Origin: JAWWPG01 sp033850885
GTDB lineage: Bacteria; Actinomycetota; Actinomycetes; Propionibacteriales; Nocardioidaceae
Length of the DNA: 64,000 nucleotides
Assembly: GCA_033850885.1 (NCBI GenBank)
Contig: JAWWPG010000033.1
Location: 18,145-82,144 of the forward strand
Direction: 5' to 3'
The notes beneath the pieces were generated by a model. That model was not told the DNA's origin and did not search any database. It saw nothing but the letters and a program-made list of their open reading frames with translations. Shown here in pieces: positions 33,010-43,014 of this stretch. The stretch's first letter is position 1. Each line of letters begins with the position of its first letter. The position numbers and the translations under genes were made by a program.

Positions 33010-33213
33010 ATGGCCAAGGCGCTCCTTGGGTATGTCGGAGGCGACTCTCGCCTCCTTGACGAGAACCAGCGACTTCGACGTCGGATCACCGATCTTCAGG
33101 CGGTGGTCCTGCGTCTCCAGGCGGAGAACGACGCCCTGGCAGCGCAGCTGCACCGGGGTGATCTGTTCACGGTCCCCGACCACATCTCCAAGCAGGAGAC
33201 CGTCGCTCTCTGA
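33010..33213 (+). CDS. Small coiled-coil protein upstream of smc
   Basis: The 67-residue protein begins MAKALLGYVGGDSRLLDENQ and continues as a leucine-heptad coiled coil (LRRRITDLQAVVLRLQAEND). Similar small proteins with the MAKALLGxVGG start are known in actinobacteria, but I know of no function. An upstream in-frame GTG at 32992 is possible. It is separated from mutM by 261 bp in which I see nothing else, and from smc by 122 bp. Confidence 0.7.
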   Translation: MAKALLGYVGGDSRLLDENQRLRRRITDLQAVVLRLQAENDALAAQLHRGDLFTVPDHISKQETVAL

Positions 33214-33335
33214 CCTCGGTACGCGGCCGGGCTCCCGCCGTGCCGCGTGGGTCACGCGTCTCGTCGTCAGGTGCCGGTAACGTTCGGGCTGGCTTCCCCA
33301 ACGCCGCCCGACCCCGGTCATGAAGGAGCAGCGAC

Positions 33336-36300
33336 TTGTACCTGAAGAGCCTCACGCTGCGGGGGTTCAAGTCGTTCGCCTCCTCCACCACGCTGCGCCT
33401 CGAGCCGGGGATCACCTGCGTCGTCGGCCCGAACGGGTCCGGCAAGTCCAACGTCGTCGACGCTCTCGCGTGGGTGATGGGCGAGCAGGGGGTGAAGTCG
33501 CTTCGGGGCGGCAAGATGGAGGACGTTGTCTTCGCCGGCACCGCTGCCCGTCCGCCACTCGGCCGGGCCGAGGTCATCTTGACGATAGACAACGCCGACG
33601 GCCGGCTCCCGATCGACTACTCCGAGGTCACGATCTCGCGCACGATGTTCCGCGGCGGCGGCTCCGAGTATGCGATCAACGGGACCGCGTGCCGGCTGCT
33701 CGACGTCTCCGAGCTACTGAGCGACTCGGGGATCGGGCGCGAGATGCACGTGGTCGTCGGTCAGGGGCAGCTCGAGGCGATCCTGCACGCGACGCCCGAG
33801 GAACGCCGGGGCTTCATCGAGGAGGCCGCGGGCGTCCTCAAGCACCGCAAGCGCAAGGAGAAGGCGCTCCGCAAGCTCGACGCCACCGAAGCCAACCTCA
33901 CCAGGCTCGGTGACCTGCTCGGCGAGATCCGGCGCCAGCTCAAGCCGCTGGGCCGCCAGGCCGAGGTCGCCCGCCGAGCCTCGACCGTGCAGATGGAGGT
34001 CCGCGACGCGTCCGCGCGACTGCTCGCCGACGACGTCGTCACCATGCGCGCCGCCCAGCAGCGGGAGCTGGCCGACGAGCAGGCGCTGCGGGCCCGTCGA
34101 ACCCAGGCCGAGGAGGCGCTGGTCGCCGCCAGGGGGCAGGAGTCCGTGCTCGAGGAGTCGGTGCGCCGCGACGCGCCGCTGCTGACCGCCGCGCAGGAGA
34201 CCTGGTTCGGGCTGACCGGGGTCCGGGAGAGGCTGCTCAGTACGGCACGAGTGGCCGCCGAGCGAGTGCGGCACGGCGAGGAGTCGCAGCCGGGAGAGAC
34301 CGCCGGGCGTGACCCCGACGAGCTGATGGCCGAGGGCGAGGAGCTGCGGGCGCGCGAACGCGAGATCGCGCAGCACCTCGACGACGTACGGCGCAGTCTG
34401 GAGGAGGCGTTGGCGCGGCGTCGAAACGCCGAGTCTGCCCACCTCGACGAGGACCGGCGCATCGCCGGCCTGCTGCGGGCGGTGGCCGACCGCCGCGAGG
34501 GCCTGGCCAGGCTCTCGGGGCAGGTGAACGCGCTGCGCAGCCGTTCGGCCGCCGCCGATGACGAGATCGCGCGCCTGACGGCAGCCCGGGCAGCTGCCGT
34601 GGACCGGGCCGCCCGTGCGGAGCACGATTTCACGTCGCTCGAGACGCGCATCGCCGGCCTCGACGCGGGCGAGCGAGGCCTGGACGCCGAGCACGAGGGT
34701 GCCGTCGCCCTGCTGCGTGACCTGGACGACAGGCTGGCCAAGGTACGGAGCGCACACCAGGATGCCGAGCGTGAGCGTGCCGCGCTGGATGCCCGGGCGC
34801 AGGCCCTCGAGGTGGGGCTCAGGCGGAAGGACGGCGCGGCCGCCCTGTTGGCGGCTGCCGACCGCGTCTTCGGGCTGGCGGGTTCGGTCGCCTCGCTGGT
34901 GTCCGTGCGCCCGGGCTACGAGGCAGCCGTCGCGGCGGCTCTCGGCACCGCAGCCGACGCGGTCGCCGTCACGGGCATCGAGGCCGCCGTTGGCGCGATC
35001 GAGCATCTCAAGGCGGCCGACCTCGGCCGAGCGGATCTGGTCCTCGGTTCGACCGACCCCGACGGCTCCCCCTGGCCGGCCCTCCCCCCGCCGGCGGTCT
35101 ACGCGATCGACGTGGTCGACGCCCCGGAGTCGTTGCGCCCCGCGCTGCGCCGGCTGCTGCACAAGACCGCCGTGGTGGACGGACTGCCCGCCGCGCGCTC
35201 GCTGGTGGCCGAACTGCCCGACGCGGTAGCCGTGACCACGGACGGGGACGTCCTCGGCGGATACTTCGCGGCCGGCGGGTCGCCGAGCCGGCTCAGCCTG
35301 ATCGAGGTACAGGCGGCCCTCGACCAGGCGCGCGAGTCGCTCGAGCGCGCCAGGGCGAGCAGTGAGCGGCTCCAGTTCGAGCTGGCCACCCTGGCCCACG
35401 AGCGGACCGAGACCCAGGCCCGCGCCGACGTCGCCCTGGCGAAGCTGCACGAGTCGGATGCCTCGATGGCCGCGGTCGCCGAGGAGCTCGGCCAGCTCGG
35501 GTCGCTGGCCAGGAACGCGAAGGCGGAGGCGGTCCGTCTGGCGGACGCCATCGCGGCCGCCGAGGAGGCCCGCGACACCGACATCGCCGGGCTCGCCGAC
35601 CTCGAGCGCCGCCTCGAAGCGGCGGGTTCTGACTCGACGGACGAGCCGGACACGAGCCGGCGGGCGGACCTTGCCGAGCGGGCCAGGCTGGCCCGCCAGG
35701 CAGAGCTGGACGCCCGGTTGGCGCTGCGGACGGCCGAGGAGCGGGAACGTGCCCTGAGCGGCCAGGCCGACGCGCTCATCCAGGCGGCGGCCACCGAGCG
35801 CGACCGTCGCGAGCAGCTCCTGGTGCGGCGGGAGCGGCGTCGTCGCGAGGCCGAGGCGGCTGCCGCGGTCGCCGCCGCGGTGACGAAGGTGCTGACCCGC
35901 CTCGAGCGCTCGCTGTTCGAGGCCGGCCGGCGCCGTACCGAGATCCAGGCCGCCAAGCTCGAGCACGAAGCGCTTCTCACCCGCACCCGGGCCCGCGTCC
36001 GGGCGCAGGAGGGAGAGCTCGCGGCGCTCACAGACACCGTGCACCGCGAGGAGATGGTCCGGGCCGAGCAGCGGATGCTGATGGCGCAGCTCGCCGATCG
36101 GGTGAGCGAGGAGCTGGGGCTCGACCTCGAGACGCTGGTCTGCGACTACGGGCCCGAAAGCCAGAGCGAGACCCCGTTCGTGCGGGCCGAGCAGCAGCGG
36201 CGGCTGCGCAGTGCCGAGCGGGCCCTCGCGGAGCTCGGCCGCATCAACCCGCTGGCGCTGGAGGAGTTCTCCGCCCTGGAGCAACGGCACCGCTTCCTCA

Positions 36301-36842
36301 CCGAGCAGCTCGAGGACCTCAGGCGGACGCGAGGCGATCTCCTCGGGATCGTCAAGGAGGTGGACGAACGGGTGGAGCGGGTCTTCACCGAAGCCTTCAG
36401 CGACGTCGCACGCGAGTTCGAGACGGTCTTCGGGCGACTCTTCCCGGGCGGCGAGGGTCTGCTGGTCGCGAGCGACCCCTCGGACATGCTGGTCACCGGG
36501 GTCGACGTGGAGGCCCGACCGGCGGGCAAGAAGGTCAAGCGGCTGTCCCTGCTGTCCGGCGGCGAGCGGTCCCTGGTGGCTGTCGCCTTTCTGATCGCCT
36601 TGTTCAAGGCGCGGCCGTCGCCGTTCTACATCCTCGACGAGGTCGAGGCTGCCCTCGACGACACGAACCTGGGGCGGCTTCTGGAGATCTATGACGAGCT
36701 CCGCGAGCAGTCGCAGCTCGTCGTGATCACCCACCAGAAGCGCACCATGGAGTGCGCGGACGCGCTGTACGGCGTCTCCATGCGCGGTGACGGTGTCTCC
36801 ACCGTCATCAGCCAGCGACTGCGTGAGCGGGTCGCGGGCTGA
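33336..36842 (+). CDS. smc: Chromosome segregation ATPase SMC
   Basis: The 1168-residue structural maintenance of chromosomes protein forms the condensin core that loads near origins and compacts DNA. The head has Walker A GPNGSGKSN at about residues 32-40, the signature LSGGERSLVAVAF and Walker B FYILDEVEAALDD near the C-terminus. Two long coiled-coil arms surround a hinge with conserved glycines around residues 500-620. TTG 33336 has AAGGAG 8 bp upstream. ScpA and ScpB partners are not in the window. The very long minus-strand open frame across it is a GC-rich shadow. Confidence 0.97.
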   Translation: MYLKSLTLRGFKSFASSTTLRLEPGITCVVGPNGSGKSNVVDALAWVMGEQGVKSLRGGKMEDVVFAGTAARPPLGRAEVILTIDNADGRLPIDYSEVTISRTMFRGGGSEYAINGTACRLLDVSELLSDSGIGREMHVVVGQGQLEAILHATPEERRGFIEEAAGVLKHRKRKEKALRKLDATEANLTRLGDLLGEIRRQLKPLGRQAEVARRASTVQMEVRDASARLLADDVVTMRAAQQRELADEQALRARRTQAEEALVAARGQESVLEESVRRDAPLLTAAQETWFGLTGVRERLLSTARVAAERVRHGEESQPGETAGRDPDELMAEGEELRAREREIAQHLDDVRRSLEEALARRRNAESAHLDEDRRIAGLLRAVADRREGLARLSGQVNALRSRSAAADDEIARLTAARAAAVDRAARAEHDFTSLETRIAGLDAGERGLDAEHEGAVALLRDLDDRLAKVRSAHQDAERERAALDARAQALEVGLRRKDGAAALLAAADRVFGLAGSVASLVSVRPGYEAAVAAALGTAADAVAVTGIEAAVGAIEHLKAADLGRADLVLGSTDPDGSPWPALPPPAVYAIDVVDAPESLRPALRRLLHKTAVVDGLPAARSLVAELPDAVAVTTDGDVLGGYFAAGGSPSRLSLIEVQAALDQARESLERARASSERLQFELATLAHERTETQARADVALAKLHESDASMAAVAEELGQLGSLARNAKAEAVRLADAIAAAEEARDTDIAGLADLERRLEAAGSDSTDEPDTSRRADLAERARLARQAELDARLALRTAEERERALSGQADALIQAAATERDRREQLLVRRERRRREAEAAAAVAAAVTKVLTRLERSLFEAGRRRTEIQAAKLEHEALLTRTRARVRAQEGELAALTDTVHREEMVRAEQRMLMAQLADRVSEELGLDLETLVCDYGPESQSETPFVRAEQQRRLRSAERALAELGRINPLALEEFSALEQRHRFLTEQLEDLRRTRGDLLGIVKEVDERVERVFTEAFSDVAREFETVFGRLFPGGEGLLVASDPSDMLVTGVDVEARPAGKKVKRLSLLSGGERSLVAVAFLIALFKARPSPFYILDEVEAALDDTNLGRLLEIYDELREQSQLVVITHQKRTMECADALYGVSMRGDGVSTVISQRLRERVAG

Positions 36843-36961
36843 TGACGGCCCTCCAGCCCGGGCGAGGCGACCGGGCCGGGGGCTCGCCGTCAGCCCCGGC
36901 AACCGTCCGATGCCCGTTCGCGTATCGGACAAACACTGACTTAGGGCGTTAAAGCTTCGAT

Positions 36962-36995
36962 GAGCCTGAGAACGCGGCTCAGGAGTCTCAGGCTC
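36962..36995. other. Alternative stem-loops in the smc-ftsY gap
   Basis: GAGCCTGAGA (36962-36971) pairs perfectly with TCTCAGGCTC (36986-36995). The same 5' arm can instead pair, through GAGCC, with GGCTC at 36976-36980, giving two mutually exclusive hairpins about 70-105 bp before the small membrane ORF. This could be an attenuator-like leader or simply an inverted repeat. Confidence 0.35.
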
Positions 36996-37067
36996 GCGTG
37001 CCACGATGGAGGGGTCCCGGGCTAGAGAGGCCCTGCACGCTTCACATTGGAGGGATCGCACCTAGCT

Positions 37068-37220
37068 ATGTTGCTCATCATCGTCGCCTTGCTCGTCGTC
37101 ATGGCTCTCGCCAGTCTCGTCGCGGTCTTCGTCGCCTACCCTGAACGTGGGCAGCCGATCCCGCATGCGGTATGGCTGACTGACCAGATGAACAAGCTGC
37201 GCCACCGCATCGAACCGTGA
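37068..37220 (+). CDS. Small single-helix membrane protein
   Basis: A 50-codon open frame starts MLLIIVALLVVMALASLVAV and ends with a basic tail, giving one membrane helix with a short cytoplasmic segment. It lies between smc and ftsY, with GGAGGG about 13 bp upstream, which is a little far. I do not recognise it. It could be a genuine small membrane protein or a leader of ftsY, 43 bp downstream. Confidence 0.5.
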   Translation: MLLIIVALLVVMALASLVAVFVAYPERGQPIPHAVWLTDQMNKLRHRIEP

Positions 37221-37263
37221 TCCGGCACCGGCCGCGCTCGCTCGCTCTGCGAGAACTTCTGCC

Positions 37264-38451
37264 GTGATCTACCTGGGCATCGTCGCCATCATCGCCGCGG
37301 TCGCGCTGGTCGCGGTCGGTCTGGTGACCGTGGTACGCCGACGCGGCACAACCGCCGACGTACCGCGGAAACCGACACCCACCCGTCCGGCCGGCGCTCC
37401 CGAGGGGCAGCCGCCTCGTGACGGCCGGGGCGTCACCGCCAGCGGTGGCGTGCCCACCCCGGACGACGTGCTCGTCGAGGAGCCTTCCGCGCCGACGGTC
37501 GAGCGCCCGAAGCCCGTCGCCGGGCGGCTTCGGCTGCTTCGGGACCGGCTCGGGCGCTCCCAGTCCACCCTCGGCAAGGGACTGCTCGCGCTGCTGTCGC
37601 GCGACCGTCTCGACGAGGAGACCTGGGAGGAGATCGAAGAGACCCTGATCACCGCCGACGTGGGAGTCGGACCCACCCAGCAGCTCGTCGAGACGCTGCG
37701 CACCCGGGTCCGAGTGGAGGGCGCGATCGGCCCGCAGGCGCAGCAGTTGCTGCGTGAGGAGCTGATCGCGCTCGTCGACCCGACGCTCGACCGTGTTCTG
37801 CACGCCGGCCGCAGTGAGGGCAGGCCCGGCGTGGTGATGGTGGTCGGTGTCAACGGGACCGGAAAGACCACGACCGTCGGCAAGATCGCGAGGGTGCTCG
37901 TCGCCGAGGACAAGGATGTGCTCCTCGGGGCGGCGGACACGTTCCGTGCCGCCGCTGCCGACCAGCTACAGACCTGGGGCGAGCGGGTCGGGGTGCCCAC
38001 AGTGCGCGGCGCCGAGGGTGCCGACCCCGCGAGCGTGGCCTATGAGGCGGTCCGGGCCGGCATCGAGCAGGAGGTCGACACCGTCCTGATCGACACGGCT
38101 GGGCGCCTGCACACCAAGACCGGCCTGATGGACGAGCTCGGCAAGATGAAGCGCGTCATCGAGAAGCAGACGCCGGTCGGCGAAGTGCTCCTGGTCATCG
38201 ACGCGACAACCGGCCAGAACGGCCTGACGCAGGCCCGCATCTTCTCCGAGGTCGTGGCGATCACCGGGATCGTGCTGACGAAGCTCGACGGCACGGCCAA
38301 GGGCGGCATCGTGCTCGCGGTGCAGCGCGAGCTCGGGGTGCCGGTCAAGCTCGTCGGGCTCGGGGAGGGACCGGACGACCTGGCCCCGTTCGAGGCGGAG
38401 GCCTTCGTCGACGCCCTGCTCGGCAACGACGCCGAGGCGCCGGCTCGCTGA
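37264..38451 (+). CDS. ftsY: Signal recognition particle receptor FtsY
   Basis: FtsY is the membrane receptor that docks SRP-ribosome complexes to the Sec translocon. The 395-residue protein has an N-terminal membrane helix (YLGIVAIIAAVALVAVGLV), an acidic/proline linker, then the NG domain: GVNGTGKTTTVGKIA as G1, DTAGRLHTK, TKLDGTAKGG and a late GLGEGPDDL. GTG 37264 starts the helix. It is followed within 3 bp by a 22-bp tandem repeat array. Confidence 0.96.
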   Translation: MIYLGIVAIIAAVALVAVGLVTVVRRRGTTADVPRKPTPTRPAGAPEGQPPRDGRGVTASGGVPTPDDVLVEEPSAPTVERPKPVAGRLRLLRDRLGRSQSTLGKGLLALLSRDRLDEETWEEIEETLITADVGVGPTQQLVETLRTRVRVEGAIGPQAQQLLREELIALVDPTLDRVLHAGRSEGRPGVVMVVGVNGTGKTTTVGKIARVLVAEDKDVLLGAADTFRAAAADQLQTWGERVGVPTVRGAEGADPASVAYEAVRAGIEQEVDTVLIDTAGRLHTKTGLMDELGKMKRVIEKQTPVGEVLLVIDATTGQNGLTQARIFSEVVAITGIVLTKLDGTAKGGIVLAVQRELGVPVKLVGLGEGPDDLAPFEAEAFVDALLGNDAEAPAR

Positions 38452-38453
38452 TT

Positions 38454-38541
38454 CGGCAAGTTTGCGACGGCTCAACGGCAAGTTTGCGACGGTTCAACGG
38501 CAAGTTTGCGACGGCTCAACGGCAAGTTTGCGACGGCTCAA
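38454..38541. repeat. 22-bp tandem repeat array after ftsY
   Basis: Four consecutive 22-bp units (38454-38475, 38476-38497, 38498-38519, 38520-38541) start with CGGCAAGTTTGCGACGG; only the second has a single C-to-T change. The array fills nearly the whole gap between the convergent ftsY and MBL-hydrolase stops. It is non-coding, and is neither a hairpin terminator nor a CRISPR. Confidence 0.93.
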
Positions 38542-38558
38542 CGGCGTGGGCGGGCCGT

Positions 38559-39224
38559 TCAGCCGACGTCCCAGGGCGGTCGGTCGTACAGGTCCTGCAG
38601 CACGGTGGCCTTCGAGGTGAAGCCGTCCACATGGGCCAGGTAGCCCTCCCGACCCAGATCGCTCAGCAGGGCGTCGTGGATCGGCACCACCCAGCGGGGT
38701 GAGATCCGGTTGGCGAAGTCCAGGGTGTCTCGGACCGCGGTCCAGGGTGCGTTGACCGGAAGGGCGAGCACGTCCACCTGGGGGGCTGGCTCGCCGTCGT
38801 ACGCATCCCCGGGATGGAACAGCGTCGGCTCGCCGCCCGCGGTGATGACGAAGCCGGTGTTCCCGCAGCGGGGCACACCGTCGTGGTTGAAGGCATGGCG
38901 AGCGCCGACACCCTCGACCGTGATCGAGCCGACCATGGTGGTTTCCTGCCCGGCCAGCGAGATCGGTGACAGCTCGTCCCCCGCGTGGTCCAGCAGCAGT
39001 GCGGCGGTCTCCGGTTCCGCGATGACCTGGGCGTCTGGGTTGCCGGCGACGAGGGCGGGCAGCCGGTCCGGGTCGACGTGGTCCGCGTGCTGGTGCGTGA
39101 GCAGGATCGCGTCGAGCTCGGTCAGCGTCGTGAAGTCGGGTGAGTAGACCCCGGGGTCCACCAGGAGCCGGGTGCCCGCGACCTCGACCAGCAGGCAGGC
39201 ATGTCCGAGGTGTGTCAGGCGCAT
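38559..39224 (-). CDS. MBL-fold metal-dependent hydrolase, UlaG-like
   Basis: The 221-residue protein has the metallo-beta-lactamase motif THQHADH at residues 43-49 (two metal sites) and later histidines in GVGARHAFNHDG and LFHPGDA. It resembles YtkL/UlaG-type cytoplasmic hydrolases, which act on small phosphodiesters or lactones. The substrate is unknown. It runs convergent to ftsY; the start at 39224 is 22 bp from the next minus-strand gene's stop, so the two may be co-transcribed. Confidence 0.88.
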   Translation of the reverse strand: MRLTHLGHACLLVEVAGTRLLVDPGVYSPDFTTLTELDAILLTHQHADHVDPDRLPALVAGNPDAQVIAEPETAALLLDHAGDELSPISLAGQETTMVGSITVEGVGARHAFNHDGVPRCGNTGFVITAGGEPTLFHPGDAYDGEPAPQVDVLALPVNAPWTAVRDTLDFANRISPRWVVPIHDALLSDLGREGYLAHVDGFTSKATVLQDLYDRPPWDVG

Positions 39225-39246
39225 GGCGACACGGTACGCCGACCGG

Positions 39247-40674
39247 TCAGCCCCCGAGCGTGCCGGGAAACAGGTTGGCGTCCGACGGGCGCTGTGTCGA
39301 CAGCACCCACTGCTGCCAGAAGCTTGTCAGGTTGACGCCGGTGCGCCGGCTGAGCTGGTTCCGGAACTGGAGCATGCTCATGTTCTGCCCGCCGAACCTC
39401 GCCTGGATCGCCTTGAGGGCGTCGAAGTACGTCGTGTCGTCACCAATCTTGCGCCGCAGTGCATGCTCGAAGTAGGCGCCCTTGAGGTACACGCCCCCGT
39501 AGGTGAACTCGTTCCCGGCACCCATGTCGTACAGCGGGATGCTGAAGTCGACGTTGTTGATCGTGCTCTTGTAGCGCGCGTCGAGGTCCGTCCCGTTGCG
39601 CTCCGCCCACAGCCACTGCGCGTAGGACGCCATGCACTCGTTGAAGCAGATGTCCCTCCAGCGACGGACCGAGATGTTGTCCCCCCACCACTGGTGGGCG
39701 TTCTCGTGCACGATCGTGCTGACGCCGATGCGGTCGGTGTAGACGGGGCGGGTGAACGTCTCGAGGGAGAACCCGACCGGGGCGTCGACGAAGAGGCCGC
39801 CGGCCGCTGGCGCCGGGTAGGGTCCGAACCTCGACGAGAGGAAGGCCAGGATGGACGGCAGCCTCGACTCGTTCGACTCCTCGCCCGTCGCTCCCGGAGA
39901 GTAGGCGCTCACCGCCGGCGTACCGTCGGGGAGCGTCGACCGCTGCACCGTCAGCCGGTCGACGAGGATGGTCGTCAGGTACGTGGCGGTGGGAGTGTCG
40001 AGGTGCCAGCGGTAGGTCCTGGTGGCGAGCGCACCAGCGCCGGCGGACGTCGTCCGTCCCTCGAGGCCGTTGGACATGACCGTGAACTTGGCGGGGACGG
40101 TGGCGGTGAGCCGGAAGGTGGCCTTGTCGGTCGGGTGGTCGTTGCACGGGTACCAGAACGCGCAGGAGTGCGGCTCGCCTGCCATCACCCCGCCACCGCC
40201 GGGCAGGGCGTGCCAGCCGCTGATGGGGCCGGAGTCGCCGACCGGGCCGTGGTAGGAGACGACGACGTCGAGCGGCTTGCCCGCTGCAAGGGCGGACCTC
40301 GGGGTGATGACCAGCTCGTGCGGAGCCATCCGGCTGAAGCGCGCGGCGATTCCGTTGACCGTGACGGCGGTGACCGTAAGGCCCGTGCTGAGGTCGAGGT
40401 CGAAGCGGGCCCGGTCGGAGGTTGCGGTCGCCCGGACCGAGGTCGTCGCCGTCAACGAGGACGTCGTGGGGTGGTATGTGATGTCGACCGCGTAGCCGAG
40501 GACGTCGTACCCGCGGTTCCCGTCCGTCGGGTAGTACGGGTCACCGATCCCCCGAGAGCCGTCTGCAGGTGTGGAGGCGGTCGAGCCGGAGCAACCGGTC
40601 GGGAGCAGCGCGGCGACCACCATGACCGACGCGCCGAGCATCGTCGCCAATGGCCATCGACGCAGGGTACCCAT
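39247..40674 (-). CDS. M1 family metallopeptidase lipoprotein
   Basis: This 475-residue exported peptidase has a signal sequence with lipobox LPTGC (Cys28), so it is lipid-anchored outside the membrane. The zinc site is HENAH at 323-327 and Glu346 (HExxH-x18-E), with a downstream Tyr in GGVYLKGAYFE. The usual GAMEN exopeptidase loop is replaced by GFSLETFTRP, so amino-terminal specificity may be altered. The N-terminal beta-domain includes a DxDxSTGLTV segment typical of M1. Its function is probably degradation of extracellular peptides. Confidence 0.87.
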   Translation of the reverse strand: MGTLRRWPLATMLGASVMVVAALLPTGCSGSTASTPADGSRGIGDPYYPTDGNRGYDVLGYAVDITYHPTTSSLTATTSVRATATSDRARFDLDLSTGLTVTAVTVNGIAARFSRMAPHELVITPRSALAAGKPLDVVVSYHGPVGDSGPISGWHALPGGGGVMAGEPHSCAFWYPCNDHPTDKATFRLTATVPAKFTVMSNGLEGRTTSAGAGALATRTYRWHLDTPTATYLTTILVDRLTVQRSTLPDGTPAVSAYSPGATGEESNESRLPSILAFLSSRFGPYPAPAAGGLFVDAPVGFSLETFTRPVYTDRIGVSTIVHENAHQWWGDNISVRRWRDICFNECMASYAQWLWAERNGTDLDARYKSTINNVDFSIPLYDMGAGNEFTYGGVYLKGAYFEHALRRKIGDDTTYFDALKAIQARFGGQNMSMLQFRNQLSRRTGVNLTSFWQQWVLSTQRPSDANLFPGTLGG

Positions 40675-40901
40675 GAGCTCTCCCGCGGTTCGCCTGGTGA
40701 CCTGGAGCGCGGGGGGAGCCCCGAACGGCAGGTCGTCGTACTCGAAGTGTGCTGGTTCCTGGTCACCGGGTGGTTACGGGTCGCCATCGCCTGAGTGTCA
40801 TGCGTTGACGGGGAGCGCCGTACCTGGTCGTTCGGAGGGGGCGAAGCTCACGGGTAGGCTGAGCCAGCGTCACAATCCGTAGACCAGCTGAGGACACTCG
40901 T

Positions 40902-42473
<1,572 letters not shown>

Positions 42474-42504
42474 CCCGGGCGCTGCTCGTACGACGCCCGA
42501 GGCG

Positions 42505-43014
42505 TCACGGTCGGGACCCATGCTCCGGCTCCTTGATGTCGAGGACGGCCATATCGGAGGCGTCCGGCGAGCCGAGCAAGGCGGTTCCGAAGCACACCAC
42601 GAAGAACAGCAGCACCGTGATGATGTGGACGCCCGTGCACCACAGGCAGATCGCGTCGATCCGGAAGAGCTCCGCCCAGACCAGATAGCACACGAACGCG
42701 ACGCCGGCCAGGGAGGCGACGGCCCTGAGCCCATGGACGGCGTTCACCGGTGAACGCCAGGCGACCGGCAGGCACAGCGGGGTGATGGCGATGAAGTACA
42801 GCAGCCCGAGGAGGGCTACCGGGATGCCGAAAACCTTCGAGTAGGTGCTGGTGGTGACCTTCAGGCAGTCGATGGTCCCGGTGCTCGGGCAGGAAAGGGT
42901 CGTCGAGGCCGAGTAGTGCTCATAGGTGAGGTAGCCGGCCACGGCCACCCCGGCCACGCACAGGACGAGACTGGTCGCCGGGACCCAGGCCGGTACCCGC
43001 CGGTCAGCCGCCAC
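42505..43014 (-). CDS. Vitamin K epoxide reductase (VKOR) family protein
   Basis: This four- to five-helix membrane quinone reductase re-oxidises a DsbA-like thioredoxin-fold partner in disulfide-bond formation. The redox centre is CLWC near the C-terminal helix, with the loop pair CPSTGTIDC. GTG 43014 is favoured (GAGG seven bases upstream), giving about 169 residues; GTG 43044 would add ten. It overlaps the stop of the upstream DUF929 gene, which is a likely DsbA-like partner. Confidence 0.9.
   Translation of the reverse strand: MAADRRVPAWVPATSLVLCVAGVAVAGYLTYEHYSASTTLSCPSTGTIDCLKVTTSTYSKVFGIPVALLGLLYFIAITPLCLPVAWRSPVNAVHGLRAVASLAGVAFVCYLVWAELFRIDAICLWCTGVHIITVLLFFVVCFGTALLGSPDASDMAVLDIKEPEHGSRP

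Noticed and set aside
33714..37061. Very long minus-strand open frame (about 1100 codons) opposite smc
   Set aside because: High GC suppresses stops; the sequence is low-complexity, and the plus strand encodes an unmistakable SMC.
38454..38541. CRISPR array or intrinsic terminator
   Set aside because: 22-bp units are contiguous without spacers and do not form a stem-loop plus T-run.
39172..40794. Plus-strand frame of about 540 codons
   Set aside because: Shadow of the MBL hydrolase and M1 peptidase on the other strand; arginine/glycine-rich without motifs.
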